NCBI GenBank assembly: GCA_021405325.1
Contig: QWII01000059.1
Coordinates: forward strand, 1-63,203
Direction: 5' to 3'
Source of the DNA: Caldilinea sp. CFX5
Lineage (GTDB): Bacteria > Chloroflexota > Anaerolineae > Caldilineales > Caldilineaceae
DNA: 63,203 nucleotides
The translations under genes were made by a program, and so were the position numbers. Within the stretch, counting starts at the first letter, position 1. Every line of letters starts with the position of its first letter. Positions 8,625-17,128 of the stretch are shown here, piece after piece. The notes beneath the pieces were generated by a model. That model made no database searches and was not told the origin of the DNA. It saw only the letters and a list, made by a program, of their open reading frames with translations.

Positions 8625-11195
8625 ATGATGGATGAAGCAGTAGACATGAAGGCGAATGCACAGACGGTGCTTGAACTTGCCGTGACCGCCCTTGATCCGG
8701 CGATTGAACTTGGCGTTAAGGCCGAGAGCGTCAAATTGCTTGGTGAACTTGCCCCCGCTGCCGAAGTGAGCGCAAAGAACGGTCACATTCGGCTGACGAC
8801 CGGGATGCGCTTTGTGATCGACAAAGCGGAGTTTCTGGTTGGTCGCAGCGCTGACAACGACCTCTACATCAAAGATCTGCGCATTTCGCGCCATCACGCT
8901 AAAATTAGCGTGGGGCCGGATGGGCTGCCCTTGCTCCATAATCTGAGCGCCTCAACAACCACCAGGGTAGATAGGGAAGAGCTAGCGGTCGGCAGTCAAC
9001 GCCCGTTGCGTCAGCGTGGTCACATCAACTTAGCCGATCTGATCGACATCCACTTTACCGAGGATACCCAAACCGTCATCCGACAGGAACTCCCTCACGA
9101 ATTGCCGGCAACGCAGCCTGTGAGCGTGCTGGAACTGAGCCAGGTGAGCCGGCAATTTCCCGGCGACCCGCCTGTCCAGGCGCTGGCCGCGGTGGATCTC
9201 ACTTTACAACCAGGGGAGTGGCTGTCGATCACCGGCCCGTCCGGCTCCGGTAAGTCCACCTTGCTCAACATTATCGGCTGCCTGGATCGACCCACCAGCG
9301 GGCGCTATCGCTTCGATGGTATCGACACCGCCACCTTGAGCGACCGGGAGCGGGCCGGATTGCGCAGCCGGCGCATCGGCTTTGTCTTTCAATCCTTTCA
9401 CCTGCTGCCCCACCGCTCGGTGCTGGAAAATGTGATGTTGGCCGAGGTTTATCGCCAGCAAGATCCCAAAGAGCGGCGCAACCGGGCCATCGCTGCGCTG
9501 GAACGGGTAGGACTGGGGCATCGCATCACCTTTCTGCCCAGCGAACTCTCCGGCGGCCAGCGGCAGCGCGTCGCCATTGCACGGGCGCTCATCGGCTTTC
9601 CGAGCCTCCTGGTCTGTGACGAACCGACCGGCAACCTGGATTCCAAAACGACTGAGGATATTCTCGATCTCTTTGCCACGCTCAATGACGAAGGGCTGAC
9701 GATGGTGGTCGTCACCCATGATGAGAATGTGGCAAAGCGGGCCGGTCGGCGGGTGCAGATTACCGACGGCCAGTTGGTCGCGTTACCGACCGGTGATAGT
9801 CCACAGCGTCAGGCGTCGGTGAACAGGGTCAACGGCAGCCGGATCAATGGGCAAAGCGCCTATGTTGGCAGTCCGTCCCCGGCGCCGGCGCCAATGCCGG
9901 GTGCAAAAAAGCATAGAGGGCGCGGCAAGGGCACGAAAGTGGGCAGACTCTTCCGTCGCCTGGCGCCTGTGCAACCCTCGCCACCATCGACAGAATTATC
10001 AGGCATCACCGTGCGCGATCTGGTGGATGAGGCGATTGCGGGGATGTTTGCCCGGCCCGGTCGCATGGTCTTGACGATGTTGGGCATCGTGATCGGCATT
10101 ACGGCGCTCGTTGCCACCATTGGTCTCTCACGCACGGCCAATAACCAGATCATCACCCAGTTCGATGAATTGGCAGCGACCGAAATTCTCATCAAAGGCA
10201 AGTCAACCATTGCCGGTGTTGACCCGAAAGCGATTCCCTGGGACGCGCCGAGCCGGATCGGACGCTTGAATGGCGTCGTCGCCGCCGGCACCCTGAGCGA
10301 TGTCGAGGCCGGCAAGGCGTTGGTCAGTTCCTCACTGGTGCATGATCCCAAGACCGAGACCGCCTTCCGCCTGGCGATTCAGGCCGCTTCGCCCGAACTC
10401 TTTGCCGCTGTCCGCGCCACCTTGCGCACCGGGCGGCTTTGGGACGCCGGCCATGCGCAGCGCGGAGACAGAGTCGCGGTGCTGGGGCCGGGGGCCGCCG
10501 CGCGGTTGGGGATTGTGACGGTCGATCATCTGCCGGCCATTGCCATTGGCGATCATCTCTATCTAGTGATCGGGATTTTGCAAGAGATCGCGCGCCGGCC
10601 TGATATGGTGAACGCGGTGGTGATTCCCGAAGGCGCCGCTCGTCACGATTTTGGTTTGCTGGGGCCGGAAAAGGTGGTGGTGGAGACACGCATTGGCGCG
10701 CTCTATCTGCTGGTGCGCCAAATCCCTTATGCGCTCCGCCCCGATAACCCCAAAGCCTTGCACCTGGAATTTCCGCCGGAACCCAAACGCTTGCGCGATG
10801 CGGTGGAGAGCGATCTCAATGTCATGATTCTGCTATTGGGCGGGTTGTCGCTGGTGGTGGGTGCGATTGGCATCGGCAACATTACCCTGGTCTCCGTGAT
10901 TGAGCGCACGGGGGAAATTGGCCTGCGCCGCGCGATTGGCGCCACCCGCTGGCATATTGCCGCCCAATTTCTGTTGGAAAGTGCGTCGATGGGCATCATT
11001 GGCGGCATTCTCGGCGCCGGGCTGGGCATTCTGATTGTGGTGGGCGTCGCCGCCTATCAAACCTGGGCGCCGGTGCTGGACCCATCTGTTCCCTTTCTAG
11101 CCCCCCTTGTCGGCGGCTCGATTGGCTTGATCTCAGGCGTCTATCCGGCCCTGCGGGCGGCGCAGTTGGAGCCGGTGGAAGCGTTTCGGAATTAG
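8625..11195 (+). CDS. FHA-ABC ATPase-MacB permease fusion
   Basis: A single 856-residue protein joining three modules. Residues about 55-150 form a forkhead-associated domain with GRS (73-75) and SRHH (88-91), the residues that bind phosphothreonine. Residues about 165-385 form a LolD/MacB-type ATPase: Walker A GPSGSGKST near 204, LSGGQRQRVAIARAL near 308, CDEPTGNLDS near 330. After a Pro/Gly-rich, basic linker, residues about 455-856 form a MacB/FtsX permease with four helices and the ERTGEIGLRRAIGATR loop. GAGGA at 8613-8617 supports the start. The FHA domain implies control by a Ser/Thr kinase, as known for the mycobacterial FHA-ABC protein Rv1747. No such kinase gene lies in this window. 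Confidence 0.93.
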   Translation: MMDEAVDMKANAQTVLELAVTALDPAIELGVKAESVKLLGELAPAAEVSAKNGHIRLTTGMRFVIDKAEFLVGRSADNDLYIKDLRISRHHAKISVGPDGLPLLHNLSASTTTRVDREELAVGSQRPLRQRGHINLADLIDIHFTEDTQTVIRQELPHELPATQPVSVLELSQVSRQFPGDPPVQALAAVDLTLQPGEWLSITGPSGSGKSTLLNIIGCLDRPTSGRYRFDGIDTATLSDRERAGLRSRRIGFVFQSFHLLPHRSVLENVMLAEVYRQQDPKERRNRAIAALERVGLGHRITFLPSELSGGQRQRVAIARALIGFPSLLVCDEPTGNLDSKTTEDILDLFATLNDEGLTMVVVTHDENVAKRAGRRVQITDGQLVALPTGDSPQRQASVNRVNGSRINGQSAYVGSPSPAPAPMPGAKKHRGRGKGTKVGRLFRRLAPVQPSPPSTELSGITVRDLVDEAIAGMFARPGRMVLTMLGIVIGITALVATIGLSRTANNQIITQFDELAATEILIKGKSTIAGVDPKAIPWDAPSRIGRLNGVVAAGTLSDVEAGKALVSSSLVHDPKTETAFRLAIQAASPELFAAVRATLRTGRLWDAGHAQRGDRVAVLGPGAAARLGIVTVDHLPAIAIGDHLYLVIGILQEIARRPDMVNAVVIPEGAARHDFGLLGPEKVVVETRIGALYLLVRQIPYALRPDNPKALHLEFPPEPKRLRDAVESDLNVMILLLGGLSLVVGAIGIGNITLVSVIERTGEIGLRRAIGATRWHIAAQFLLESASMGIIGGILGAGLGILIVVGVAAYQTWAPVLDPSVPFLAPLVGGSIGLISGVYPALRAAQLEPVEAFRN

Positions 11196-11198
11196 TTG

Positions 11199-11255
11199 GT
11201 TGGTGCGTTCATCCGTTGGTTGAGCTTGTCGAAACCAACGGATGAACGCACCAAC
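11199..11255. repeat. Perfect 23-bp hairpin with TGAGCTTGTCGA core
   Basis: The arms at 11199-11221 and 11233-11255 are exactly complementary, with the loop GAGCTTGTCGA. It lies directly after the FHA-ABC-MacB gene and could end or stabilise the transcript. The core (GGTTGAGCTTGTCGAAACC) recurs on the other strand inside the hairpin at 61823-61865. Confidence 0.8.
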
Positions 11256-11292
11256 TTCAGTTGACCTACGCTGATCTACAAGGAGGAACATT

Positions 11293-11589
11293 ATGGAATC
11301 TTTACTGAGTGTCGAATATCTGATGAGTATCGATTCGATCCTGGCGATAGCGAGCGGGGCGGTCATCGGTCTGTTGATTGCCCAGTTTATGAAGGAGTGG
11401 AGCTTTGGCCTGTTGATTAGTCTGTTGCTGGGGCTGGTCGGTGGTCTCTTTGGTGGCGCCACCTTTAATATGCTGGATGTCATGGACATTGGCGACTATG
11501 CCGATCCGATCATTGCCGGCGTCATCGGCGCGGCGGTCGTCTTGGTGGTAGCCGGCGCCATTCGCCGGTCGATGGTCATGAATGTATAA
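11293..11589 (+). CDS. Small membrane protein, GlsB/YeaQ/YmgE-like
   Basis: Protein of 98 residues with three hydrophobic segments and glycine-zipper spacing (GLLISLLLGLVGGLFGGATF, then IIAGVIGAAVVLVVAG). This matches the general pattern of the GlsB/YeaQ/YmgE (transglycosylase-associated) family, whose exact biochemical role is not settled but which is linked to envelope stress. A strong site AGGAGG at 11281-11286 precedes the ATG. It is separated from the exporter by a hairpin and converges on the minus-strand lipoprotein gene. Confidence 0.75.
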   Translation: MESLLSVEYLMSIDSILAIASGAVIGLLIAQFMKEWSFGLLISLLLGLVGGLFGGATFNMLDVMDIGDYADPIIAGVIGAAVVLVVAGAIRRSMVMNV

Positions 11590-11598
11590 GGCCTAAAA

Positions 11599-11670
11599 CA
11601 CAGCAACGGATTTAGGAAGTAACGGATTTCATCGTTAAAAAATCCGTTACTTCCTAAATCCGTTGCTGTG
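11599..11670. terminator. Perfect 30-bp bidirectional hairpin
   Basis: The arms at 11599-11628 and 11641-11670 are exactly complementary, with a 12-base A/T-rich loop. Each arm contains the word AACGGATT twice. It sits between two convergent genes (ending 11589 and 11683), the expected place for a shared terminator, though it lacks a canonical T-run. Confidence 0.7.
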
Positions 11671-11682
11671 TTCGCTTTCCCC

Positions 11683-13209
11683 TTACCTTACCACGATGGC
11701 CGCGGTCGGCGCATCTGCTAAATAATCGGCAGCACTCAGGATGAACTGGTCGAAGCCGACGCCTTCCATGCCGGCCTGAATGCGCACGGTGGTCTCGCCG
11801 CTGGCGGCAAAGTAGATCAAGGAAGCGGCAGCGTCACCATCCGGCGCGCTACAGGGAACCCAGTTCCAGCCTTCCGTGGCAGGGCCTTGCACCGTCAAAA
11901 AGCTGTCAGTTTCTGGGCGGAAGCGTTCTTGGCCGTTGGCATCAACGGCGGCGCCCAATTGCACCCAGAGCAGATTCGCGGTTGAAACCCCCTTGGGGGC
12001 GCCAACCTTCATGTGAACCCAGCAGCGGTAGGGCGTATCAGCTTCGACAGCCACGGTGAAAAGGGCATGAGGGTCATTTTCGGGCGGAGCGTCCAGCTCA
12101 TCGCCATAGTTGGTCACGCCGAGCAGCTCCCCTTCGGCGGCCGCTGGGTCTTCCCAGCGTTCAAGTTCGTACAGCGTCTCTTCGGCCAGGTCAGCCGTGT
12201 AGACGACAATTTCCGCACCGCCGGCCGTTGGACTGGCGGACGCATTACTTTGCGCCACAGCACCAGCGCTTGCAGGGGCCGCGACCACCGAGCCATCACT
12301 GGCAACCAGCGGCGGCGTCTGGGCGTAGACATCCTTGCTCTGTTCGTAGCCGCTCTGTTCCAACTGCAAGGCCGCCGCGCGGGCGGCAGCCAACTCGTCG
12401 GCGCTTAACGCTCTGAATTCGGTCAGTTCCAACACCTCTTGCGTCTTTTCGCCCTCGCCCCGCCAGCCGACATGGATGTTGCCCACCCCGGCCGCATAGG
12501 ACTTGAGTTGGAAGGCGTTGACCTCGCTCTGGCTGGTCTCGGCGATGACAAGGACATCCTGGTAACAATCAACCTTCAGGCAGACTTCCTGTCCGATCGC
12601 ATCCACCTGGCCGCGATCCGTCCAGTCTACCGCCGGCCCCCACCCCTGGGCGTAGCTGGGCGTGTCGATCTTCGGCGCAGCCTGCATCATAATGCCGGCG
12701 TGCGCCTCAGCAAAACCATGAATCCAAGTCGGCGCCGCCACCACCTGGCCGGCGTCATACTCTTCCGGGTATTCGCCCATGCGCCAGACATTGCCGTCAT
12801 CATCTTGGGCGTAGAAGGCCAGCTCCGCCTCGACCAATTCGTCGTCGGTATAATCCAGATCCCACGAGACCACCGTGTCAATGCCGCCGATCTGCTTCGT
12901 CAGATCGGTGATGGTCACTTCGATGCGATGGGGGACAACCGTGCCGTCATCTTCCACCGTGGTGCCTTCGTAGACATAATGCGCCCCCGGCGTCATGGGC
13001 AGCCACGGGTTGTCGATGGTGGTGGGGTTGCTAAAGTTTGTCGGGTCAAAGGCCGGCAAATCATGGGCGGCGGCGATGGGATCGGAATTTTCAGCCACCG
13101 GCGGGGCGCTGGCCGTGTCAGTCGTCGCCGATGGCTGGCTGCCGCAAGCAACGAGCAGTAGGGCCAGGAGCCAGGCCAGTGAGCGGGCGCCAGTGTGAAA
13201 ACGGTTCAT
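11683..13209 (-). CDS. Lipoprotein with C-terminal carbohydrate-binding-like domain
   Basis: Secreted lipoprotein of 508 residues. The signal ends in the lipobox LLVAC with C22. The ATG at 13209 follows AAGGAGG (13214-13220 on the plus strand), which rules out the longer frame to 13263. The N-terminal domain contains NPWLPMTPGAHYVYEGTT and a long beta-rich region of unknown function; a low-complexity linker follows. The C-terminal 170 residues (EIVVYTADL ... RIQAGMEGVGFDQFILS) resemble galactose-binding or CBM-like beta sandwiches. The gene has its own copy of the triple TTCAT operator, so it is probably induced together with the ABC-2 exporter. Its role may be to bind wall polymer at the cell surface; that is inference. 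Confidence 0.85.
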   Translation of the reverse strand: MNRFHTGARSLAWLLALLLVACGSQPSATTDTASAPPVAENSDPIAAAHDLPAFDPTNFSNPTTIDNPWLPMTPGAHYVYEGTTVEDDGTVVPHRIEVTITDLTKQIGGIDTVVSWDLDYTDDELVEAELAFYAQDDDGNVWRMGEYPEEYDAGQVVAAPTWIHGFAEAHAGIMMQAAPKIDTPSYAQGWGPAVDWTDRGQVDAIGQEVCLKVDCYQDVLVIAETSQSEVNAFQLKSYAAGVGNIHVGWRGEGEKTQEVLELTEFRALSADELAAARAAALQLEQSGYEQSKDVYAQTPPLVASDGSVVAAPASAGAVAQSNASASPTAGGAEIVVYTADLAEETLYELERWEDPAAAEGELLGVTNYGDELDAPPENDPHALFTVAVEADTPYRCWVHMKVGAPKGVSTANLLWVQLGAAVDANGQERFRPETDSFLTVQGPATEGWNWVPCSAPDGDAAASLIYFAASGETTVRIQAGMEGVGFDQFILSAADYLADAPTAAIVVR

Positions 13210-13310
13210 TCTACCTCCTTGCGTTGTTGATGCAGTGAATCGGGACAGCAACCAGGACCGCACGGAGATGTGTGGTCGCCATGAAAGGGGCTGCTGGTGC
13301 TCATGTCTTT

Positions 13311-13366
13311 AGTGTAGCAAGGTTGGATGAAGTCTTCATGAAATGTGCATGAAGTTTTCTTCATCT
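13311..13366 (-). promoter_or_regulatory. Second triple TTCAT operator and -10 box
   Basis: Read on the minus strand, three TTCAT sites occupy 13349-13353, 13338-13342 and 13327-13331 at an exact 11-bp period. The -10-like TACACT (13316-13311) comes ten bases after the last site. Sequence and spacing match the element at 914-969 almost base for base, while the downstream sequences differ. This is strong evidence for one activator acting at both promoters. Confidence 0.72.
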
Positions 13367-13367
13367 C

Positions 13368-13407
13368 CGCCTCGTCGGGGCACGATAGTTCGTGCCCCGA
13401 CGAGGCG
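13368..13407. terminator. 17-bp GC-rich hairpin after the RND operon
   Basis: Arms CGCCTCGTCGGGGCACG (13368-13384) and its exact complement (13391-13407) enclose a six-base loop. It lies between the end of the downstream RND pump gene (13415) and the operator of the next minus-strand gene, so it probably ends the pump transcript before that promoter. Confidence 0.6.
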
Positions 13408-13414
13408 GGCGGGG

Positions 13415-16400
13415 TTAGACTGGTTGCAGCGCACCGCCGGAGGACGATTGGCGGCGACCCAGCATCAGATAGAGCGCGGGGACGATAAAGAGATTGACCA
13501 ACGTTGACGTGACCAGACCGCCCAGAATGACAATCGCCATGGGGTGTTCAATCTCATGGCCGGGGATGTTGCCGGCCCAGACGAGGGGAGCCAACGCCAA
13601 ACCAGCGGTGAGCGCGGTCATCATGATCGGTGCAATCCGTTCACGAGCGCCCTGCATCACCAAACCGAGGCCGAAGGGAACGCCCTCTTCCTCTTCCAGA
13701 TGTTGGTAGTGGCTGATCAACATAATGCCATTACGGGCGGCGACGCCGAGAATGGTCAAGAAGCCGACCAGCGACCCCAGCGACAGCACGCCGTGGCTAA
13801 AGAAGTAGGCCGCCAATACGCCGCCGACCATCGCCATAGGCAGGCTGATAAAGGACATGGCCGCCAGTCGCCAACTGCCCAGCGAGACGCGCAGCAGGAA
13901 GAAGATGACCAGACAGGCCGCCAACCCAGCCCAGTAGATGCGCTGGGTGGCATTCTGGCGCTCGGTGTAATCGCCCAGCACTTCAGGGTGATAGCCGCGC
14001 GGGAACTCAACTTGCGCCAACGCGGCGTCAACGGCATCCATCGCCGCGCCCAGATCATAGCCTTCCTTAACATCGGCTTCGATGTTGATACGGCGGGCTT
14101 GATTTTCGCGGTTGATGGCATTGGGCACCGGCGCAATGTTGATGTCGGCAATCTCCTTGAGCAGCACCGGGTCACCGACGGCACGATCAATCGGCAGGTT
14201 TTGGAAGCTGGTCAGGCTGTGGCGCACATCGGCAATGCCCAGAACATTCACATCATAGGCCGCGCGCCCACTATGAACGTCGCCGGCTTCTTCACCGGCC
14301 ATGAGGTAGCCGGCCATGCGCCGGACATCACCGGGCTTGATCCCCACGGTCTGCGCCTTGTCCAGATCAACCTTGACCTGAATCTGCGGGATGTCCACCA
14401 GGTACTCCACATGTTGGTCATGGAGCGCTTCGATTTCAAGCAGTTTTTCCTCCACCTCGGCGGCCTTGGCGCGCAACACATTGAGGTCTTCGCCATAGAT
14501 GCGAATGACCACCGGGTGGCTGGAGCCGGTCAGCACCTCGCGGATGCGCTCTTTGAGATAGGTCTGCACGTCGGTGTAGAAGCCGACATAGCCATCGACC
14601 GTCGCCTGGACTTTGGCGAGCGTTTCGTCGTAATCGACGGCAGGATCAACGCTGATCCAGTGTTCGGCAAAGTAGATGCCGTAGACCTCATCCATCAAGA
14701 GCGCCTGGCCGATGTGGGTGCCGCAGTTGCGCACCCCTTCGATACTACGCAGGGCATTACAGGCCAATACCGAACTGCGCATCATCTCTTGATGACCGGT
14801 GCCGGGTTTGCCCAACCAGTGCATAAGGAAATCGCGCTCCTTAAAGGAAGGGAGCAATTCCTGCCCCAAGAGCGGCCAGATATAGATGCCGGCCACCAGC
14901 AAGACCACCGTGGAGAGATAGGCCATGCTCGGCATCTTCAACGTGCCGCTCAACATTTTGTCATACCAGCCGTGGAGGCGAGGAATGAGCGGCGAAACAT
15001 GGTCGCGGATGGGCGCATTGGAGAGCAGAATCAGCACCAACGCGGGCGTTACGGTCAGTGCGATGATCGGTGAGACAAAGGTCGCGATGACATACGCTTG
15101 CGCCAACGGTTGGAAGAAGGCGCCCGACAACCCTTCCATAAAGAAGACGGGCAGGAGCGCCGTCATCTCAATGAGCGAGGCATTGATGATGGCGTTGCGC
15201 ACTTCCACCGAGGAATCTAGGACGATCTGTGCCGTGGGCAAAGTGCTGCCCGCCATGCGCGCTTGTCGCAACCGGCGCACCACATTCTCGACATCGACAA
15301 TGGCGTCATCGACGACGGCGCCGATGGCAATCACCAACCCGGCCAGCACCATGACGTTGACCGTGGTGCCCAGATAGGCCAGGACAAGCATGGTGATGAC
15401 GACCGTCAACGGAATGATCGTAGCGCTGATCAAGGCGATGCGCCAGTCCCACAAAAAGAGGACCAGGATGATCACGACCAGCAAGGCGCCTTGCCACAAC
15501 GATCCCAGCAGGTTGTCAAGCGCGGTTTCGACAAAGGTTGCCGGACGGAAGATGGTTGTGTCAATATCCACCCCCGGCAAACCGGGCTTCATCTTCTCAA
15601 TGGCTTCTTCGACGCCACGGGTCACTTCCACGCTGTTGCCCCAGGGGAATTTCTCCACAATCAAGAGCAAGCCGGGGCCGTCATTGATCACGGCGTCGCC
15701 GATCATCTGCCAGGTGCCGCGTTCCAGTTTCGCAATATCCGCCAGGCGTAGGGGCGTCCCGTCCTCTTTCTGGTGATCGTTGATGGGCACCGCCGCCAGG
15801 TCTTCGGCCTTTTTCACCGGCATCACGTTGCGGATCATGAGACGCTGATTGGGCGTTTCCAGAAAACCGCCGGTGCCGATGGTCGAACCTTCGGCATATT
15901 GCATCAAGCCGGCGTCGAGCGAATCGGAGGTGACTTGCAGAATCTCTTCCAGCTTAATGCCATATTTCTTCAGCAGCGCAGGATCGACCTGCACTTGCGG
16001 CATATCGATCTGCTCGCCCCAGATCGCCACGTTGGCGACGCCGGGGACGCGCAGCAACTCTTCACGAATCTTCCAGTAGGTGATCATCGACAAGTCGATC
16101 ACCGAGAGCGTATCGGACGAGATGCCGATCTTCATGGTGCGCGCCGTGGAGGAGAGGGGCGGCATCATCATCGGCGGTGCAGCCCAGGTGGGCAGCGTCG
16201 GCGTGACCAGCGCCAACCGTTCTTGCACCAGGAAGCGGGCGTGCATCAGGTCGGTGCCGGCTTTGAAGATCAGCACGACCGACGACAACTGTTCCACCGA
16301 CTTAGAGCGCATAATGTCCAAGCCGGGCAACCCGTTCATCGCCTGTTCAATCGGCACGGTCACCAGCGATTCCACCTCCGCCGAGGAAAGCCCAATGGAT

Positions 16401-16561
16401 GGGGTCTGAATTTCCACGCGCGGCGGCGCAAACTCCGGGAAGACATCGATCGGCATGGCGCGGATGGTGCCAATGCCAAAGATCATGAGGACGGCCGCGG
16501 CAAAGACCACCAGATAACGATAGCGGAGGCTCGTTGCCACGATCCAGCGCATTTCATTCAT
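13415..16561 (-). CDS. RND efflux pump, CusA/CzcA (HME) family, copy B
   Basis: Proton-driven export pump of 1048 residues, the normal length for the family, with about twelve membrane helices and two large extracytoplasmic loops. Family features seen: N-terminal MPIDVFPEFAPPRVEIQT, VDDAIVDVENVVRRLRQAR in the fourth-helix region, and HEIEHPMAIVILGGLVTSTL near the C terminus. The HME branch usually exports metal cations, but substrate residues cannot be assigned by eye. The start codon overlaps the stop of the small adaptor gene (ATGA), so the two are coupled. No TolC-like channel is found in the window, consistent with export across a single membrane. Confidence 0.93.
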   Translation of the reverse strand: MNEMRWIVATSLRYRYLVVFAAAVLMIFGIGTIRAMPIDVFPEFAPPRVEIQTPSIGLSSAEVESLVTVPIEQAMNGLPGLDIMRSKSVEQLSSVVLIFKAGTDLMHARFLVQERLALVTPTLPTWAAPPMMMPPLSSTARTMKIGISSDTLSVIDLSMITYWKIREELLRVPGVANVAIWGEQIDMPQVQVDPALLKKYGIKLEEILQVTSDSLDAGLMQYAEGSTIGTGGFLETPNQRLMIRNVMPVKKAEDLAAVPINDHQKEDGTPLRLADIAKLERGTWQMIGDAVINDGPGLLLIVEKFPWGNSVEVTRGVEEAIEKMKPGLPGVDIDTTIFRPATFVETALDNLLGSLWQGALLVVIILVLFLWDWRIALISATIIPLTVVITMLVLAYLGTTVNVMVLAGLVIAIGAVVDDAIVDVENVVRRLRQARMAGSTLPTAQIVLDSSVEVRNAIINASLIEMTALLPVFFMEGLSGAFFQPLAQAYVIATFVSPIIALTVTPALVLILLSNAPIRDHVSPLIPRLHGWYDKMLSGTLKMPSMAYLSTVVLLVAGIYIWPLLGQELLPSFKERDFLMHWLGKPGTGHQEMMRSSVLACNALRSIEGVRNCGTHIGQALLMDEVYGIYFAEHWISVDPAVDYDETLAKVQATVDGYVGFYTDVQTYLKERIREVLTGSSHPVVIRIYGEDLNVLRAKAAEVEEKLLEIEALHDQHVEYLVDIPQIQVKVDLDKAQTVGIKPGDVRRMAGYLMAGEEAGDVHSGRAAYDVNVLGIADVRHSLTSFQNLPIDRAVGDPVLLKEIADINIAPVPNAINRENQARRINIEADVKEGYDLGAAMDAVDAALAQVEFPRGYHPEVLGDYTERQNATQRIYWAGLAACLVIFFLLRVSLGSWRLAAMSFISLPMAMVGGVLAAYFFSHGVLSLGSLVGFLTILGVAARNGIMLISHYQHLEEEEGVPFGLGLVMQGARERIAPIMMTALTAGLALAPLVWAGNIPGHEIEHPMAIVILGGLVTSTLVNLFIVPALYLMLGRRQSSSGGALQPV

Positions 16562-17007
16562 TTCTTAACCCCCGTGTCAACACCATAGAGTTCCGCCACG
16601 GCTGTAATCGCGATTTCGGTGCCCACATCCGGCCCTTCGAGCAGGAAGACCTTGTCTCCTTCGATGTAATCAACTTTGACCTCGGCGCGATGGAAGCTCA
16701 AGGGCTGGGGCGTGACATAGACCCAGTTTTCGCCATGCAGGCCATAGATCAACGCGGAATAGGGCACCACCAGTCGTTGACCGTCGGTCGCCGCTTCTTC
16801 ACTCACTTTGCCCGTCTCCAGGACAAGCCGCTGCGCCGCTTTTTCACTCAACGTAACCAGGTTGAAGTCGGAACCTTCAAGTTTGTCCAACGTATAGGTT
16901 TTTTCCTTCTCTGCCGCTGCCGCTGTGCTTGCCCCCCCGCCGCAGGCTGTCAGGCAGAGGCTGACCAAGAGCAATCCCACCATCATCCACAATGTTCGAT
17001 GTTTCAT
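16558..17007 (-). CDS. Minimal lipoprotein adaptor for RND pumps
   Basis: Lipoprotein of 149 residues located between the two pump genes. The lipobox LCLTAC places the lipidated cysteine at residue 22. The rest (RLVVPYSALIYGLHGENWVYV, then PLSFHRAEVKVDYIEGDKVF and GPDVGTEIAITAVAELYGVDTG) matches the beta-barrel/membrane-proximal end of CusB/HlyD-type adaptors. The lipoyl domain and the alpha-hairpin that reaches TolC in Gram-negative bacteria are missing, so the protein is about a third of normal length. GAGGAG upstream supports the start. It ends in a four-base overlap with pump B. It appears to be a natural short form rather than a fragment, because the signal, start and stop are all intact. 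Confidence 0.82.
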   Translation of the reverse strand: MKHRTLWMMVGLLLVSLCLTACGGGASTAAAAEKEKTYTLDKLEGSDFNLVTLSEKAAQRLVLETGKVSEEAATDGQRLVVPYSALIYGLHGENWVYVTPQPLSFHRAEVKVDYIEGDKVFLLEGPDVGTEIAITAVAELYGVDTGVKK

Positions 17008-17035
17008 TTTGTTTCTCCTCGATCGTAGATAGTGT

Positions 17036-17115
17036 TAGTCTGTAGTCCATAGTCCATAGTCTGTAGTCCGTAGTCTCTAGTCCACCGAGGGCGCTCAATG
17101 TGGACTATGGACTAC
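17036..17115. repeat. Tandem 7-bp TAGTCC array folding into a hairpin
   Basis: About six to seven units of the type NTAGTCY run from 17036 to about 17084. The complement GGACTATGGACTACGGACTAC follows in pieces at 17101-17122, giving a hairpin (for example 17042-17056 with 17101-17115). It lies between pump A and the small adaptor in the minus-strand operon and could modulate the relative expression of the two. Confidence 0.7.
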
Positions 17116-17128
17116 GGACTACGGTCCA

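Noticed and set aside
13210..13263. Longer N terminus for the minus-strand lipoprotein
   Set aside because: AAGGAGG and a clean signal peptide with lipobox favour the ATG at 13209.
13544..15073. Long open frame (509 codons) on the plus strand opposite RND pump B
   Set aside because: It is rich in His, Asp, Gln and Gly as expected from the antisense of a membrane-protein gene, has no family motif, and the pump on the other strand is unmistakable.
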